64,000 nucleotides of DNA from Micromonospora echinospora (lineage in GTDB: Bacteria > Actinomycetota > Actinomycetes > Mycobacteriales > Micromonosporaceae), in NCBI RefSeq assembly GCF_900091495.1, contig NZ_LT607413.1, positions 3,038,001-3,102,000 of the forward strand, in the 5' to 3' direction. A program made the translations under genes and the position numbers. Below, one piece after another: positions 1 through 7,071 of the stretch (position 1 is its first letter; each line of letters starts with the position of its first letter). The notes under the pieces are model-generated. The model made no database searches. It saw nothing but the letters and a program-made list of their open reading frames with translations, and was not told where the DNA came from.

Positions 1-31
1 GACGAAGCTCGTCGTGCGCGGGGAGGACTGA
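1..31 (+). CDS. C-terminal end of a HadA-like dehydratase subunit (partial)
   Basis: Only the last nine codons are visible, read from base 2 and ending in TGA at 29-31 with the peptide TKLVVRGED. The next gene starts one base later. In mycobacteria and related Actinobacteria hadA lies directly upstream of hadB, so this is most simply the hadA C-terminus. That identity is inferred from synteny, because too little sequence is present to judge the family. Confidence 0.45.
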   Translation, partial: TKLVVRGED

Positions 32-32
32 G

Positions 33-458
33 ATGGACACGGTGACCGACACGGGGAAGGCCCGGATCGAGCTGCCCGCCCAGACGTACCGGATCACCCG
101 GGCGGACCTGGTCCGCTACGCGGGCGCCTCCGGCGACTTCAACCCCATCCACTGGAGCGACCGCTTCGCCACCGGCGTGGGACTGCCCGGGGTGATCGCG
201 CACGGGATGTTCACCATGGCGCTGGTCGGGCGGGCGGTCACCGAGTGGGCCGGCGCGCCGGACGCGGTGGTCGACTACAACGTCCGCTTCACCCGTCCGG
301 TGGTCGTGCCGGACGACGACGAGGGCGCCGAGATCGAGGTCACCGCGAAGGTGCGGGAGATTACCGAGGACGGGCTCACCCGCCTCGACCTGACCGCCAC
401 CTGCAACGGCGAGAAGGTCCTCGCCCAGGCCCGGGCGACCATCCGCGCACCCCGCTGA
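33..458 (+). CDS. hadB: MaoC-type (3R)-hydroxyacyl-ACP dehydratase subunit HadB
   Basis: This 141-residue protein has a single hot-dog MaoC domain. It carries the hydratase-2 motif around residues 29-47, YAGASGDFNPIHW, with catalytic Asp35 and His40 matching mycobacterial HadB in spacing. HadB pairs with HadA to dehydrate 3-hydroxyacyl-ACP in type II fatty acid elongation in the cytosol. Its length matches the family (about 142 residues). It starts one base after the preceding stop, so the two are probably one transcript. The neighbourhood (tRNA-Trp, secE, nusG downstream) is the usual actinobacterial one and supports the name. Confidence 0.88.
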   Translation: MDTVTDTGKARIELPAQTYRITRADLVRYAGASGDFNPIHWSDRFATGVGLPGVIAHGMFTMALVGRAVTEWAGAPDAVVDYNVRFTRPVVVPDDDEGAEIEVTAKVREITEDGLTRLDLTATCNGEKVLAQARATIRAPR

Positions 459-489
459 CCTGCGTTTCGACCCGCCAGGGGCAGACCGG

Positions 490-519
490 TTGGGAAAGTC
501 GACCCACTACCCGTACACT
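490..519 (+). promoter_or_regulatory. Sigma-A-like promoter for tRNA-Trp / secE / nusG
   Basis: TTGGGA at 490-495 and TACACT at 514-519 are separated by 18 bases. The -10 box is a good actinobacterial match and the -35 box is partial. It lies after the hadB stop and 68 bases before the tRNA, in the only space available for a promoter. Confidence 0.5.
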
Positions 520-586
520 GGTCCGCCGTGGGGCAAGTGACCCCTGCACCGTCCTGCGTGTCGGTGCGGGGTGAGCGATGCCGCAC

Positions 587-659
<73 letters not shown>

Positions 660-867
660 CGCCTCAGGCCTGACCGTTTCGTGGGCTGCGCCGCCTGCCG
701 GCGGCGTTCGGCCCGCGGTGGTGGCATCGGCAGGATGGCTCCGAGGCATCGGGCCCTTCGGCTGATCCGCCGGCCGCGGCCCGTCGCGGGACGGTTGGTC
801 CGGCCGGCGTGACCAGCGCCGCGCACGTCCGACAACGTGCGACCCGACATCCGCGACGGAGGGCGAA

Positions 868-1260
868 GTGGCCGACAACAAGCGCCGCGGCGAGGACGCC
901 GGCGACGACCGTCTCGACGACGAGACCGTCGAGAGCGTCGCCGACGACGAGGACGCCAACGACGCGGAGGAGCCGGTCTCCCGGGGCGGGACCGCGACCC
1001 GGTCGCGGACCAAGGCCGACTCGGCCGACAGTAAGCCGAGGACCAAGTCGGACGACAAGGTCGGGTTGTTCGGACGCTTCGCGCGGTTCATCCGCGAGGT
1101 CGTGGCCGAGCTGCGTAAGGTCATCTGGCCGACCCGTAAGGAGCTGCTGACCTACACCGCGGTGGTGGTCGCGTTCGTGACGGTGGTCACCGCGCTCGTC
1201 GTCGGACTCGACTTCGTGTTCGCCAAGGGTGCGCTGGTGGTCTTCGGCGGATCCAGCTGA
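868..1260 (+). CDS. secE: Preprotein translocase subunit SecE
   Basis: A 130-residue protein from a GTG start with GAGGGCGAA just upstream. Residues 1-60 are hydrophilic and charged (Asp/Arg/Lys rich), an extension common in Actinobacteria. The C-terminal half has the SecE core: an amphipathic segment with ELRKVIWPTRKEL (about 75-90) followed by one transmembrane helix (about 93-115). SecE clamps SecY in the SecYEG channel of the inner membrane. nusG follows after 29 bases, the conserved pairing. Confidence 0.93.
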   Translation: MADNKRRGEDAGDDRLDDETVESVADDEDANDAEEPVSRGGTATRSRTKADSADSKPRTKSDDKVGLFGRFARFIREVVAELRKVIWPTRKELLTYTAVVVAFVTVVTALVVGLDFVFAKGALVVFGGSS

Positions 1261-1289
1261 CCAAGCGATAGTGACGGAAGTGAGCGAGC

Positions 1290-2012
1290 GTGCCTGAGTA
1301 CGACGAGACCGCCGGACCCGCGGACGAGCAGTCCTCGGTGGTGACGGCGGCGGGTGACGAGTCGGTCGAGGCCGCCAGCGAGCCGGAGTTCGCGCTGACC
1401 GAGCCGGCCCCCGAGGAGGACTTCGACCCGGTTGCCGAGCTGCGGCAGAAGCTGCGTTACGCGCCGGGCGACTGGTACGTGGTGCACTCCTACGCGGGCT
1501 ACGAGAACAAGGTCAAGACCAACCTCGAGACCCGGATCACGTCCCTCGACATGGAGGACTACATCTACCAGGTCGAGGTGCCGACCCGGGAAGAGGTCGA
1601 GGTCAAGAACGGCAAGCGCCTCCAGGTCCAGAACAAGGTCTTCCCGGGCTACATCCTGGTCCGGATGGAGCTCACCCCGGAGTCGTACTCCTGCGTCCGC
1701 AACACCCCGGGCGTCACCGGCTTCGTGGGGGCGACCGACCGGGCCGACCGCCCGGCCCCGCTCTCCCTCGACGAGGTGCTGAAGTGGCTGGCCCCGGCGG
1801 TGGAGACCGAGCAGAAGAAGGCGAAGCCCGAGGTCAAGGTCCTCGACTTCGAGGTCGGCGACTCGGTCACCGTCACCGACGGCGCGTTCGCCTCGCTGCC
1901 GGCCACGATCAGCGAGATCAACGCCGACCAGCAGAAGCTCAAGGTGCTGGTGTCGATCTTCGGCCGGGAGACCCCGGTGGAGCTGAACTTCAACCAGGTC
2001 ACCAAGATCTGA
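1290..2012 (+). CDS. nusG: Transcription termination/antitermination factor NusG
   Basis: 240 residues from a GTG start. An acidic N-terminal extension (about 1-60) precedes the NGN domain, which begins near [20 protein letters not shown] and binds RNA polymerase beside the active-site cleft. A KOW domain closes the protein (about 185-240, with [19 protein letters not shown]). The acidic extension makes it longer than enterobacterial NusG, as usual in Actinobacteria. A strong hairpin 11 bases after the stop separates it from rplK. Confidence 0.95.
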   Translation: MPEYDETAGPADEQSSVVTAAGDESVEAASEPEFALTEPAPEEDFDPVAELRQKLRYAPGDWYVVHSYAGYENKVKTNLETRITSLDMEDYIYQVEVPTREEVEVKNGKRLQVQNKVFPGYILVRMELTPESYSCVRNTPGVTGFVGATDRADRPAPLSLDEVLKWLAPAVETEQKKAKPEVKVLDFEVGDSVTVTDGAFASLPATISEINADQQKLKVLVSIFGRETPVELNFNQVTKI

Positions 2013-2022
2013 CGCGGCGTCC

Positions 2023-2050
2023 GGGGCGGTGGGCAATGGCCCGCCGCCCC
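2023..2050 (+). terminator. Hairpin terminator after nusG
   Basis: GGGGCGGTGGGC (2023-2034) pairs with GCCCGCCGCCCC (2039-2050) with one G-U pair and an AATG loop. There is no T-run, as is common for high-GC terminators. Confidence 0.65.
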
Positions 2051-2200
2051 GTGCCGTACCCCGTCGCCGGCCCTCGCCGCACGGGGTGACGGCGGCCTGC
2101 GCTACCCTAGAACGTCGCCCCGCTCTGTCGTGCTGACCGTGCGCGCATCGAACGGGACGCGCCAGCATCACTTTTCCCGTTCCAAGCCCCAGGAAGAGAC

Positions 2201-2632
2201 ATGCCTCCGAAGAAGAAGCTCGTCAAGACGTTCACGCTTCAGCTGCCGGCGGGCCAGGCCACTCCGGCGCCGCCGGTCGGCCCCGCGCTCGGCCAGCACG
2301 GCGTGAACATCATGGAGTTCTGCAAGACCTACAACGCGCAGACCGAGTCGCAGCGGGGCGACATCGTCCCCGCCCAGATCAGCGTGTACGAGGACCGGTC
2401 CTTCACCTTCGTGCTGAAGACCCCGCCCGCCGCCCGGCTGCTGATCAAGGCCGCCGGCGTGCAGAAGGGTTCCGGCGTGCCGCAGAAGGACAAGGTCGGC
2501 TCGGTCACCCGTGCCCAGCTGCGCGAGATCGCCGAGAAGAAGATGGCCGACCTCAACGCCAACGACATCGACCAGGCTGAGAAGATCATCGCCGGCACCG
2601 CCCGGTCGATGGGCATCATCGTCAACGACTGA
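2201..2632 (+). CDS. rplK: 50S ribosomal protein L11
   Basis: 143 residues, full family length. The N-terminal domain has the proline stretch [15 protein letters not shown] (about 18-32), which forms the thiostrepton-binding face with 23S rRNA helices 43/44 and shows no obvious resistance substitution. The C-terminal RNA-binding domain includes the G-x-A-x-SMGI end. L11 forms the GTPase-associated stalk base. AGGAAGAG lies just upstream of the ATG. rplA follows after 83 bases. Confidence 0.97.
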   Translation: MPPKKKLVKTFTLQLPAGQATPAPPVGPALGQHGVNIMEFCKTYNAQTESQRGDIVPAQISVYEDRSFTFVLKTPPAARLLIKAAGVQKGSGVPQKDKVGSVTRAQLREIAEKKMADLNANDIDQAEKIIAGTARSMGIIVND

Positions 2633-2715
2633 CCTCGGCGACCCGACACCAGACCCGTTCGTGGGAGGGCGCACGATGCACGGCGCCCGCCAGAGACCAC
2701 AGGAGTAGTCAGAAC

Positions 2716-3432
2716 ATGCAGCGCAGCAAGAGCTACCGCAAGGCCGCCGAGGTCATCGACCGGTCGAAGCTGTACACCCCGGCCGAGGCGGTCAAGCTCG
2801 CCAAGGAGACCGCCGCCGTCAAGTTCGACGCCACGGTCGAGGTCGCCATGCGCCTCGGCGTCGACCCGCGGAAGGCGGACCAGATGGTCCGGGGCACGGT
2901 CAACCTGCCGCACGGCACCGGCAAGACCGCCCGCGTGATCGTCTTCGCCGCCGGCGCAAAGGCCGAGGAGGCCGCCGGCGCCGGTGCCGACGAGGTGGGC
3001 ACCGACGAGCTGGTCGCCCGGATCCAGGAGGGCTGGCTGGACTTCGACGCGGCCATCGCCACGCCGGACCAGATGGCCAAGATCGGCCGGATCGCGCGGA
3101 TCCTGGGCCCGCGCGGTCTCATGCCGAACCCGAAGACGGGCACGGTGACCATGGACGTCGCCAAGGCCGTCACGGACATCAAGGGCGGCAAGATCGCCTT
3201 CCGGGTGGACAAGCACTCGAACCTGCACCTGATCATCGGCAAGGCGTCCTTCTCGGAGACGCAGCTGATCGACAACTACGCGGCCGTCCTCGACGAGGTG
3301 CTGCGGGTCAAGCCGTCGGCTGCCAAGGGCAAGTACCTCAAGAAGGTCACCCTCACCACCACGATGGGCCCGGGCGTTCCGGTCGACCCGAACCTGGTGA
3401 AGAACCTGCACGAGGCCTCGGCCGAGGGCTGA
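2716..3432 (+). CDS. rplA: 50S ribosomal protein L1
   Basis: 238 residues with the two-domain L1 fold, including the signature around [16 protein letters not shown] (residues about 129-144) and the C-terminal [10 protein letters not shown]1 forms the mobile stalk that moves deacylated tRNA out of the E site, and in many bacteria represses its own operon. The ATG follows an AGGAG 8 bases upstream. A terminator follows the stop. Confidence 0.97.
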   Translation: MQRSKSYRKAAEVIDRSKLYTPAEAVKLAKETAAVKFDATVEVAMRLGVDPRKADQMVRGTVNLPHGTGKTARVIVFAAGAKAEEAAGAGADEVGTDELVARIQEGWLDFDAAIATPDQMAKIGRIARILGPRGLMPNPKTGTVTMDVAKAVTDIKGGKIAFRVDKHSNLHLIIGKASFSETQLIDNYAAVLDEVLRVKPSAAKGKYLKKVTLTTTMGPGVPVDPNLVKNLHEASAEG

Positions 3433-3442
3433 CGAACACCCG

Positions 3443-3479
3443 ATCGGGGCGTCGCCACCGTTGGTGGCGGCGCCCCGAT
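3443..3479 (+). terminator. Terminator after rplK-rplA
   Basis: A long hairpin: ATCGGGGCGTCGCCACC and GGTGGCGGCGCCCCGAT pair over about 17 bases around a GTT loop with one G-T pair, followed by TTCGTGTCTTCT. It ends the L11-L1 unit before the ABC pair. Confidence 0.8.
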
Positions 3480-3507
3480 TCGTGTCTTCTGTGGCAGGCT
3501 CGTCGGC

Positions 3508-4473
3508 ATGCGGCTGGAGAACGTCTCGGTGCGCTACCACCGGCGGGGCCCGTGGGTGCTGCGGCAGGCGAACGCACAGGTCGAGCCGGGCGAGGTGGCC
3601 GTCGTGCTCGGCCGCAACGGAGCCGGCAAGTCCACCCTGCTCCAGGTGGCGGCCGGGGTGCTCCGTCCCACCCGTGGCCGGGTCGTCGACCGCCCCCGAC
3701 ACGTCGGCTGGGTGCCGGAGCGGTTCCCCGCCGACCAGCCCTTCACCGTGGCGTACTACCTCACCGCGATGGCCCGGGTCGCCGGGCTGTCCGCCGCCGA
3801 GGCGGACCGGGCGGTCGACGAGTGGACGTCCCGGCTGGGCATCGCCGGCTTCCGGCGGGTTCGCCTGACCGACCTGTCGAAAGGGACGGCGCAGAAGGTG
3901 GGCCTGGCGCAGGCGATGCTCCGGCTGCCCGGCCTGCTGGTGCTCGACGAGCCCTGGGAGGGGCTGGACGCCGCCGCCCGCGACCTGGTGCCGCTGGTGG
4001 TCGACGAGGTGCTCGCCGCCGGCGGTCGGGTCCTGGTCAGCGACCACCGCAACGAGACGCTCCGGCTGCCCGGAGCGCGACACTGGACGGTCGCCGACGG
4101 CACGGTGACCGAGCGCGCCGGCGAGTCGGAGGGCATGGTCGTGGTCGAGGTGGCGGTGCCCGCCGCGCGGGTCACCGGCACCGTCGCCCGGTTGCGCGCC
4201 GCCGGCCACCAGATCCTGCGGGTACGCACGCCTGAACCGGCCGGGGACGGCCCGGAAGCGGGGCGTGAGTGCCTGCCGACGACCGGAGCCGGGACGACGC
4301 CCGACGCCGGGCCGACGGGGGACGTGGTCGAGCCGGACGACGGGGCGGCCGGCGACGGCAACCGGGCGACGGTCGACGCCCCGGTGCCGGACGTCGGGGT
4401 GGGGTCGGATGCCGGGGTGGGGCCGCGCCGACCGGCGGACGGCACCACTGTCCCGGACGGGGTGGCCCGGTGA
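3508..4473 (+). CDS. ABC transporter ATP-binding protein
   Basis: 321 residues. One nucleotide-binding domain fills residues 1-200: Walker A GRNGAGKST (35-43), signature LSKGTAQKV, Walker B LVLDEPWEGLD, and a switch-type VSDHR. At the usual Q-loop position the sequence reads VPE, so glutamate appears in place of glutamine. Residues about 235-321 form a Gly/Asp/Pro-rich tail without a recognisable domain. It overlaps the next gene by 4 bases (GTGA), so it should power that six-helix membrane protein as an ABC-2-like exporter. The substrate is unknown. The pair is wedged between rplA and rplJ. Confidence 0.85.
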   Translation: MRLENVSVRYHRRGPWVLRQANAQVEPGEVAVVLGRNGAGKSTLLQVAAGVLRPTRGRVVDRPRHVGWVPERFPADQPFTVAYYLTAMARVAGLSAAEADRAVDEWTSRLGIAGFRRVRLTDLSKGTAQKVGLAQAMLRLPGLLVLDEPWEGLDAAARDLVPLVVDEVLAAGGRVLVSDHRNETLRLPGARHWTVADGTVTERAGESEGMVVVEVAVPAARVTGTVARLRAAGHQILRVRTPEPAGDGPEAGRECLPTTGAGTTPDAGPTGDVVEPDDGAAGDGNRATVDAPVPDVGVGSDAGVGPRRPADGTTVPDGVAR

Positions 4474-5162
4474 CCGCGTTGGTCCGGCTGCGGCTGGCGG
4501 GCTTCCTGCGTACCGGCCGGATTCTCGCGCCCCTGCTCGCCGGCCTGGTCGTGCTCGGGGTCCTCTACGGCGGGGGCCGCGCCCAGCCGGCCGAGGCGTA
4601 CGGCGTCTCGGCGGTGGTCCTCTTCCCGGTGCTGGCCTGGCAGACCAAGCTGCTGCTGGACGTGGAGCCGGACGTGCAGCGCCGGATGGCGTTGGTGACG
4701 GTCGGCAGCCGTCGCCGGGAGCAGGTGGCCGGTCTGGTCGCCGCCACGGTGGTGGCGCTCGGCACGGTGGCGTTGGCGTTGCTGCTTCCGTGGCCGCTGG
4801 GCGGGCTGGCCGGCCCGGTGGCCGCCGACGACCGGCCCCTGCCGGTGGGGATCGCGCTGGGACTCTGGGCCCACCTGATCGCCGTGCCGGCCGCCGTGGC
4901 GCTCGGCGCGCTGGCCAGTCGCGCCTGCGTCGGCAGCACCGGGTACAGCGTGGCGGTGCTCGCCGTCGGTTCGGTCGTCGCGGTGGTGTTCGGTCGTTCC
5001 GGCTCGGCGCTGCCGTGGCTCGCGCCGCCGGTGATGCCGACCGCGCGGGCCACCGCGGCCGGGGTGGCGATGCCGGCGGCGCTCCTGCTCACGGGTTGGG
5101 CGGTGCTCTGGAGCGGGGTGGTGCTGGCCGGCTACGCCTGGCGTCGCCGGCTGCGGGGCTGA
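4470..5162 (+). CDS. Probable ABC exporter membrane subunit
   Basis: 230 residues, almost all hydrophobic, with about six transmembrane helices and no soluble domain. The GTG start at 4470 overlaps the ATPase stop as GTGA. The same frame is open from 4269, but that stretch lies inside the ATPase gene and is rejected. Residues about 60-80 (DVEPDVQRRMALVTVGSR) look like a cytoplasmic coupling loop. No family was recognised. The role as permease partner of the upstream ATPase is inferred from overlap and topology. Confidence 0.75.
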   Translation: MTALVRLRLAGFLRTGRILAPLLAGLVVLGVLYGGGRAQPAEAYGVSAVVLFPVLAWQTKLLLDVEPDVQRRMALVTVGSRRREQVAGLVAATVVALGTVALALLLPWPLGGLAGPVAADDRPLPVGIALGLWAHLIAVPAAVALGALASRACVGSTGYSVAVLAVGSVVAVVFGRSGSALPWLAPPVMPTARATAAGVAMPAALLLTGWAVLWSGVVLAGYAWRRRLRG

Positions 5163-5197
5163 GGCCGCCGGGGTGACCGAGCCCACGCCGGGCCGAT

Positions 5198-5226
5198 TTG
5201 GCGGTGGGGGAGGGGTCGCGTAGTCT
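5198..5226 (+). promoter_or_regulatory. Promoter for rplJ-rplL
   Basis: TTGGCG (5198-5203) and TAGTCT (5221-5226) are separated by exactly 17 bases. It lies 36 bases after the permease stop and shortly before the structured L10 leader. Confidence 0.6.
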
Positions 5227-5261
5227 TCCGGTGTTATCCAGAGTAATTTGGATGAGGTACC

Positions 5262-5425
5262 ACCCAGAGACCGCTGGTCACCGTGCTCAGGCACGGTCGA
5301 AGGTCCCGCGAATGACGGGCGACCCGCGTAGGGCGGCAAGCGAAAACCGGTTCGTTGGCACGTGGTCCGCCGACTGCGTCCTGATCTGCCGGCCCTCGCC
5401 CCGTGCGCCCTGCGCCGGGGCTTTT
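5262..5425 (+). promoter_or_regulatory. L10-type ribosomal leader with attenuator hairpin
   Basis: The untranslated region before rplJ carries the motif order I recall for actinobacterial L10 leaders: an AGAGACCGCTGGTC segment, a hairpin, then GAAGGTCCCGCGAATGACGG and GCGACCCGCGTAGG. Such leaders are bound by the L10(L7/L12) complex for autogenous repression. At its 3' end GCCCC (5398-5402) pairs with GGGGC (5417-5421), followed immediately by TTTT, the layout of an intrinsic attenuator. Leader identity is from remembered consensus. The hairpin and T-run are seen directly. Confidence 0.7.
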
Positions 5426-5508
5426 CTCGTTACCCGCGATTCCTCCGCCACCACCGACGCCTTCCGGCTTCGTTGGTGACCAGCCTGGCGCAACGAGAGA
5501 GGAGGGAC

Positions 5509-6054
5509 ATGGCGGACAAGCCGATCCGGGCCGACAAGGCCACGGCCGTCGCCGAGCTGACCGAGCAGTTCCGGGGCGCCGGCGCCACCGTGCTGACCGA
5601 GTACCGCGGCCTCACGGTCGCCCAGCTGACCCAGCTGCGGCGTTCGCTGGGCCGGGAGACCACCTACACGGTCGCCAAGAACACGCTGGCCAAGCGCGCC
5701 GCGACGGACGCTGGCATCAGCGGCCTCGACGAGCTGTTCTCCGGTCCTACCGCGCTGACTTTCGTTTCGGGCGACGTCGTCGAGGCGGCGAAGGGGCTTC
5801 GCGACTTCGCGAAGGCCAACCCGAAGCTCGTCATCAAGGGCGGTGTCTTCGAGGGCAAGGCCATCTCCGCGGCCGAGGTCACGAAGCTCGCCGACCTGGA
5901 GTCCCGTGAGGTGCTGCTGGCCAAGCTGGCCGGCGCGATGAAGGGCAACCTGAGCAAGGCCGCGGCCCTGTTCCAGGCCCCGCTGTCGAAGACCGCCCGT
6001 CTGGCGGCTGCTCTGCAGGACAAGCGCGAGAAGGAGGGCGCCGAGGCGGCCTGA
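5509..6054 (+). CDS. rplJ: 50S ribosomal protein L10
   Basis: 181 residues, typical for Actinobacteria. The start is ATG 5509, preceded by GAGAGGAGGG. The frame is open further upstream, but that part is the structured leader. The N-terminal domain ([25 protein letters not shown]) binds 23S rRNA, and the C-terminal helix anchors L7/L12 dimers. L10 is the stalk base protein and probably also the autoregulator acting on the leader upstream. Confidence 0.96.
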   Translation: MADKPIRADKATAVAELTEQFRGAGATVLTEYRGLTVAQLTQLRRSLGRETTYTVAKNTLAKRAATDAGISGLDELFSGPTALTFVSGDVVEAAKGLRDFAKANPKLVIKGGVFEGKAISAAEVTKLADLESREVLLAKLAGAMKGNLSKAAALFQAPLSKTARLAAALQDKREKEGAEAA

Positions 6055-6108
6055 CGGCCTCCCGGCACCCCGGTTCGATCTTCCGTAGATTAGGAAAGGA
6101 CGCCAGCC

Positions 6109-6498
6109 ATGGCGAAGCTCAGCACCGACGAGCTGCTCGACGCGTTCAAGGAGATGACGCTGATCGAGCTCTCCGAGTTCGTGAAGCAGTTCGAGGAGAC
6201 CTTCGAGGTCACCGCCGCGGCCCCGGCCGCGATGATGGTCGCCGGCCCGGCCGGTGGCGGCGCGGCCGCCGAGGCCGAGCCGGAGAAGGACGAGTTCGAC
6301 GTCGTCCTCGAGGCCGACGGTGGCAAGAAGATCCAGGTCATCAAGGTCGTGCGTGAGCTGACCGGCCTGGGCCTGAAGGAGGCCAAGGACGCCGTCGAGG
6401 GCGCCCCGAAGGCCATCCTGGAGAAGGTCAACAAGGAGACCGCCGAGAAGGCCAAGGCCAAGCTCGAGGGTGAGGGCGCCAAGGTCACCCTCAAGTGA
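6109..6498 (+). CDS. rplL: 50S ribosomal protein L7/L12
   Basis: 129 residues: an N-terminal dimerisation and L10-binding domain (1-45), an Ala/Gly/Pro hinge (about 45-60) and a C-terminal factor-binding domain with [20 protein letters not shown]. It forms the flexible stalk that recruits EF-Tu, EF-G and IF-2. It lies 54 bases after rplJ with GGAAAGGA upstream and ends before a perfect hairpin. Confidence 0.97.
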   Translation: MAKLSTDELLDAFKEMTLIELSEFVKQFEETFEVTAAAPAAMMVAGPAGGGAAAEAEPEKDEFDVVLEADGGKKIQVIKVVRELTGLGLKEAKDAVEGAPKAILEKVNKETAEKAKAKLEGEGAKVTLK

Positions 6499-6554
6499 CC
6501 TGAGTGCCTCGACGGTGCCCCGGTTCACGTGAGCTGAGGCACACGACAGCACAT

Positions 6555-6591
6555 GACGGGCGGTGATCCCAGCACGGGATCACCGCCCGTC
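6555..6591 (+). terminator. Terminator after rplJ-rplL
   Basis: A perfect 16-base-pair stem: GACGGGCGGTGATCCC (6555-6570) with GGGATCACCGCCCGTC (6576-6591), loop of five bases. It marks the end of the stalk-protein transcript, though read-through into rpoB is usual in bacteria. Confidence 0.85.
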
Positions 6592-7071
6592 GCCGTTCGG
6601 TCACCTGATGGCAATGCGGGTGAGCTGGGCTTTGGCTCCGGTGCCCGGTGACGCAGCGGTGTCGGGCGGTCGCACGGCGGTGGGAAAGAGGGCTCCGGAA
6701 GGTGATCAGCCCTTGACGCGACCCTGCCCGGGCAGGCACGCTGACACCTGCAAGACCTTCCACGCTTGCGACGGCCACGCCCGGGGTAAGGGCTGCGGCG
6801 GCACCATGCCGCAGCAGACCGGGTGGTCCAGCGGGAGCGCCGCGTTCCGAGCGGCCCGGTAGACCCCGTTTCGGGGGGTCCCGAGGCACGTTCCGCGGCG
6901 ACCTGCGGGGTGGGCTGGACAGCGGTTAGCCTTTCGGCTACACTGCTAGTTTGCGCTGCCTTCCGATCTCGACCCCTGCTCGGAATGTCCAATTATGGGT
7001 GTTTCTGGTGGGGTCATTGGAGTGCACGCGTACCAGCCGTTCTGCAGCACCGGTCCTCGGAAGGACGCATC
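6592..7071 (+). other. rpoB upstream region without a gene
   Basis: This gap of 480 bases holds no credible gene. The frame of rpoB is open back to 6823, but that part contains the promoter and a hairpin. A second weak promoter candidate is TTGACG (6713-6718) with CACGCT (6737-6742), spacer 18. GACCCC (6862-6867) pairs with GGGGTC (6875-6880) as a short hairpin upstream of the main promoter. Confidence 0.5.
6916..6944 (+). promoter_or_regulatory. Main promoter of rpoB-rpoC
   Basis: TGGACA (6916-6921) and TACACT (6939-6944) with a 17-base spacer, close to the actinobacterial housekeeping consensus. It lies 127 bases before the rpoB start, leaving an untranslated leader of about 120 bases. Confidence 0.75.

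Noticed and set aside
2329..4209. Minus-strand frame of about 626 codons over rplK, rplA and the ABC ATPase
   Set aside because: Same codon-bias artefact. It crosses three real genes and a terminator, with no ribosome site or domain.
5362..5508. N-terminal extension of rplJ
   Set aside because: It lies on the L10 leader and its T-run attenuator.
6823..7071. N-terminal extension of rpoB
   Set aside because: The added part contains the TGGACA/TACACT promoter and lacks similarity to any RpoB N-terminus. TTG 7072 has a good ribosome site.
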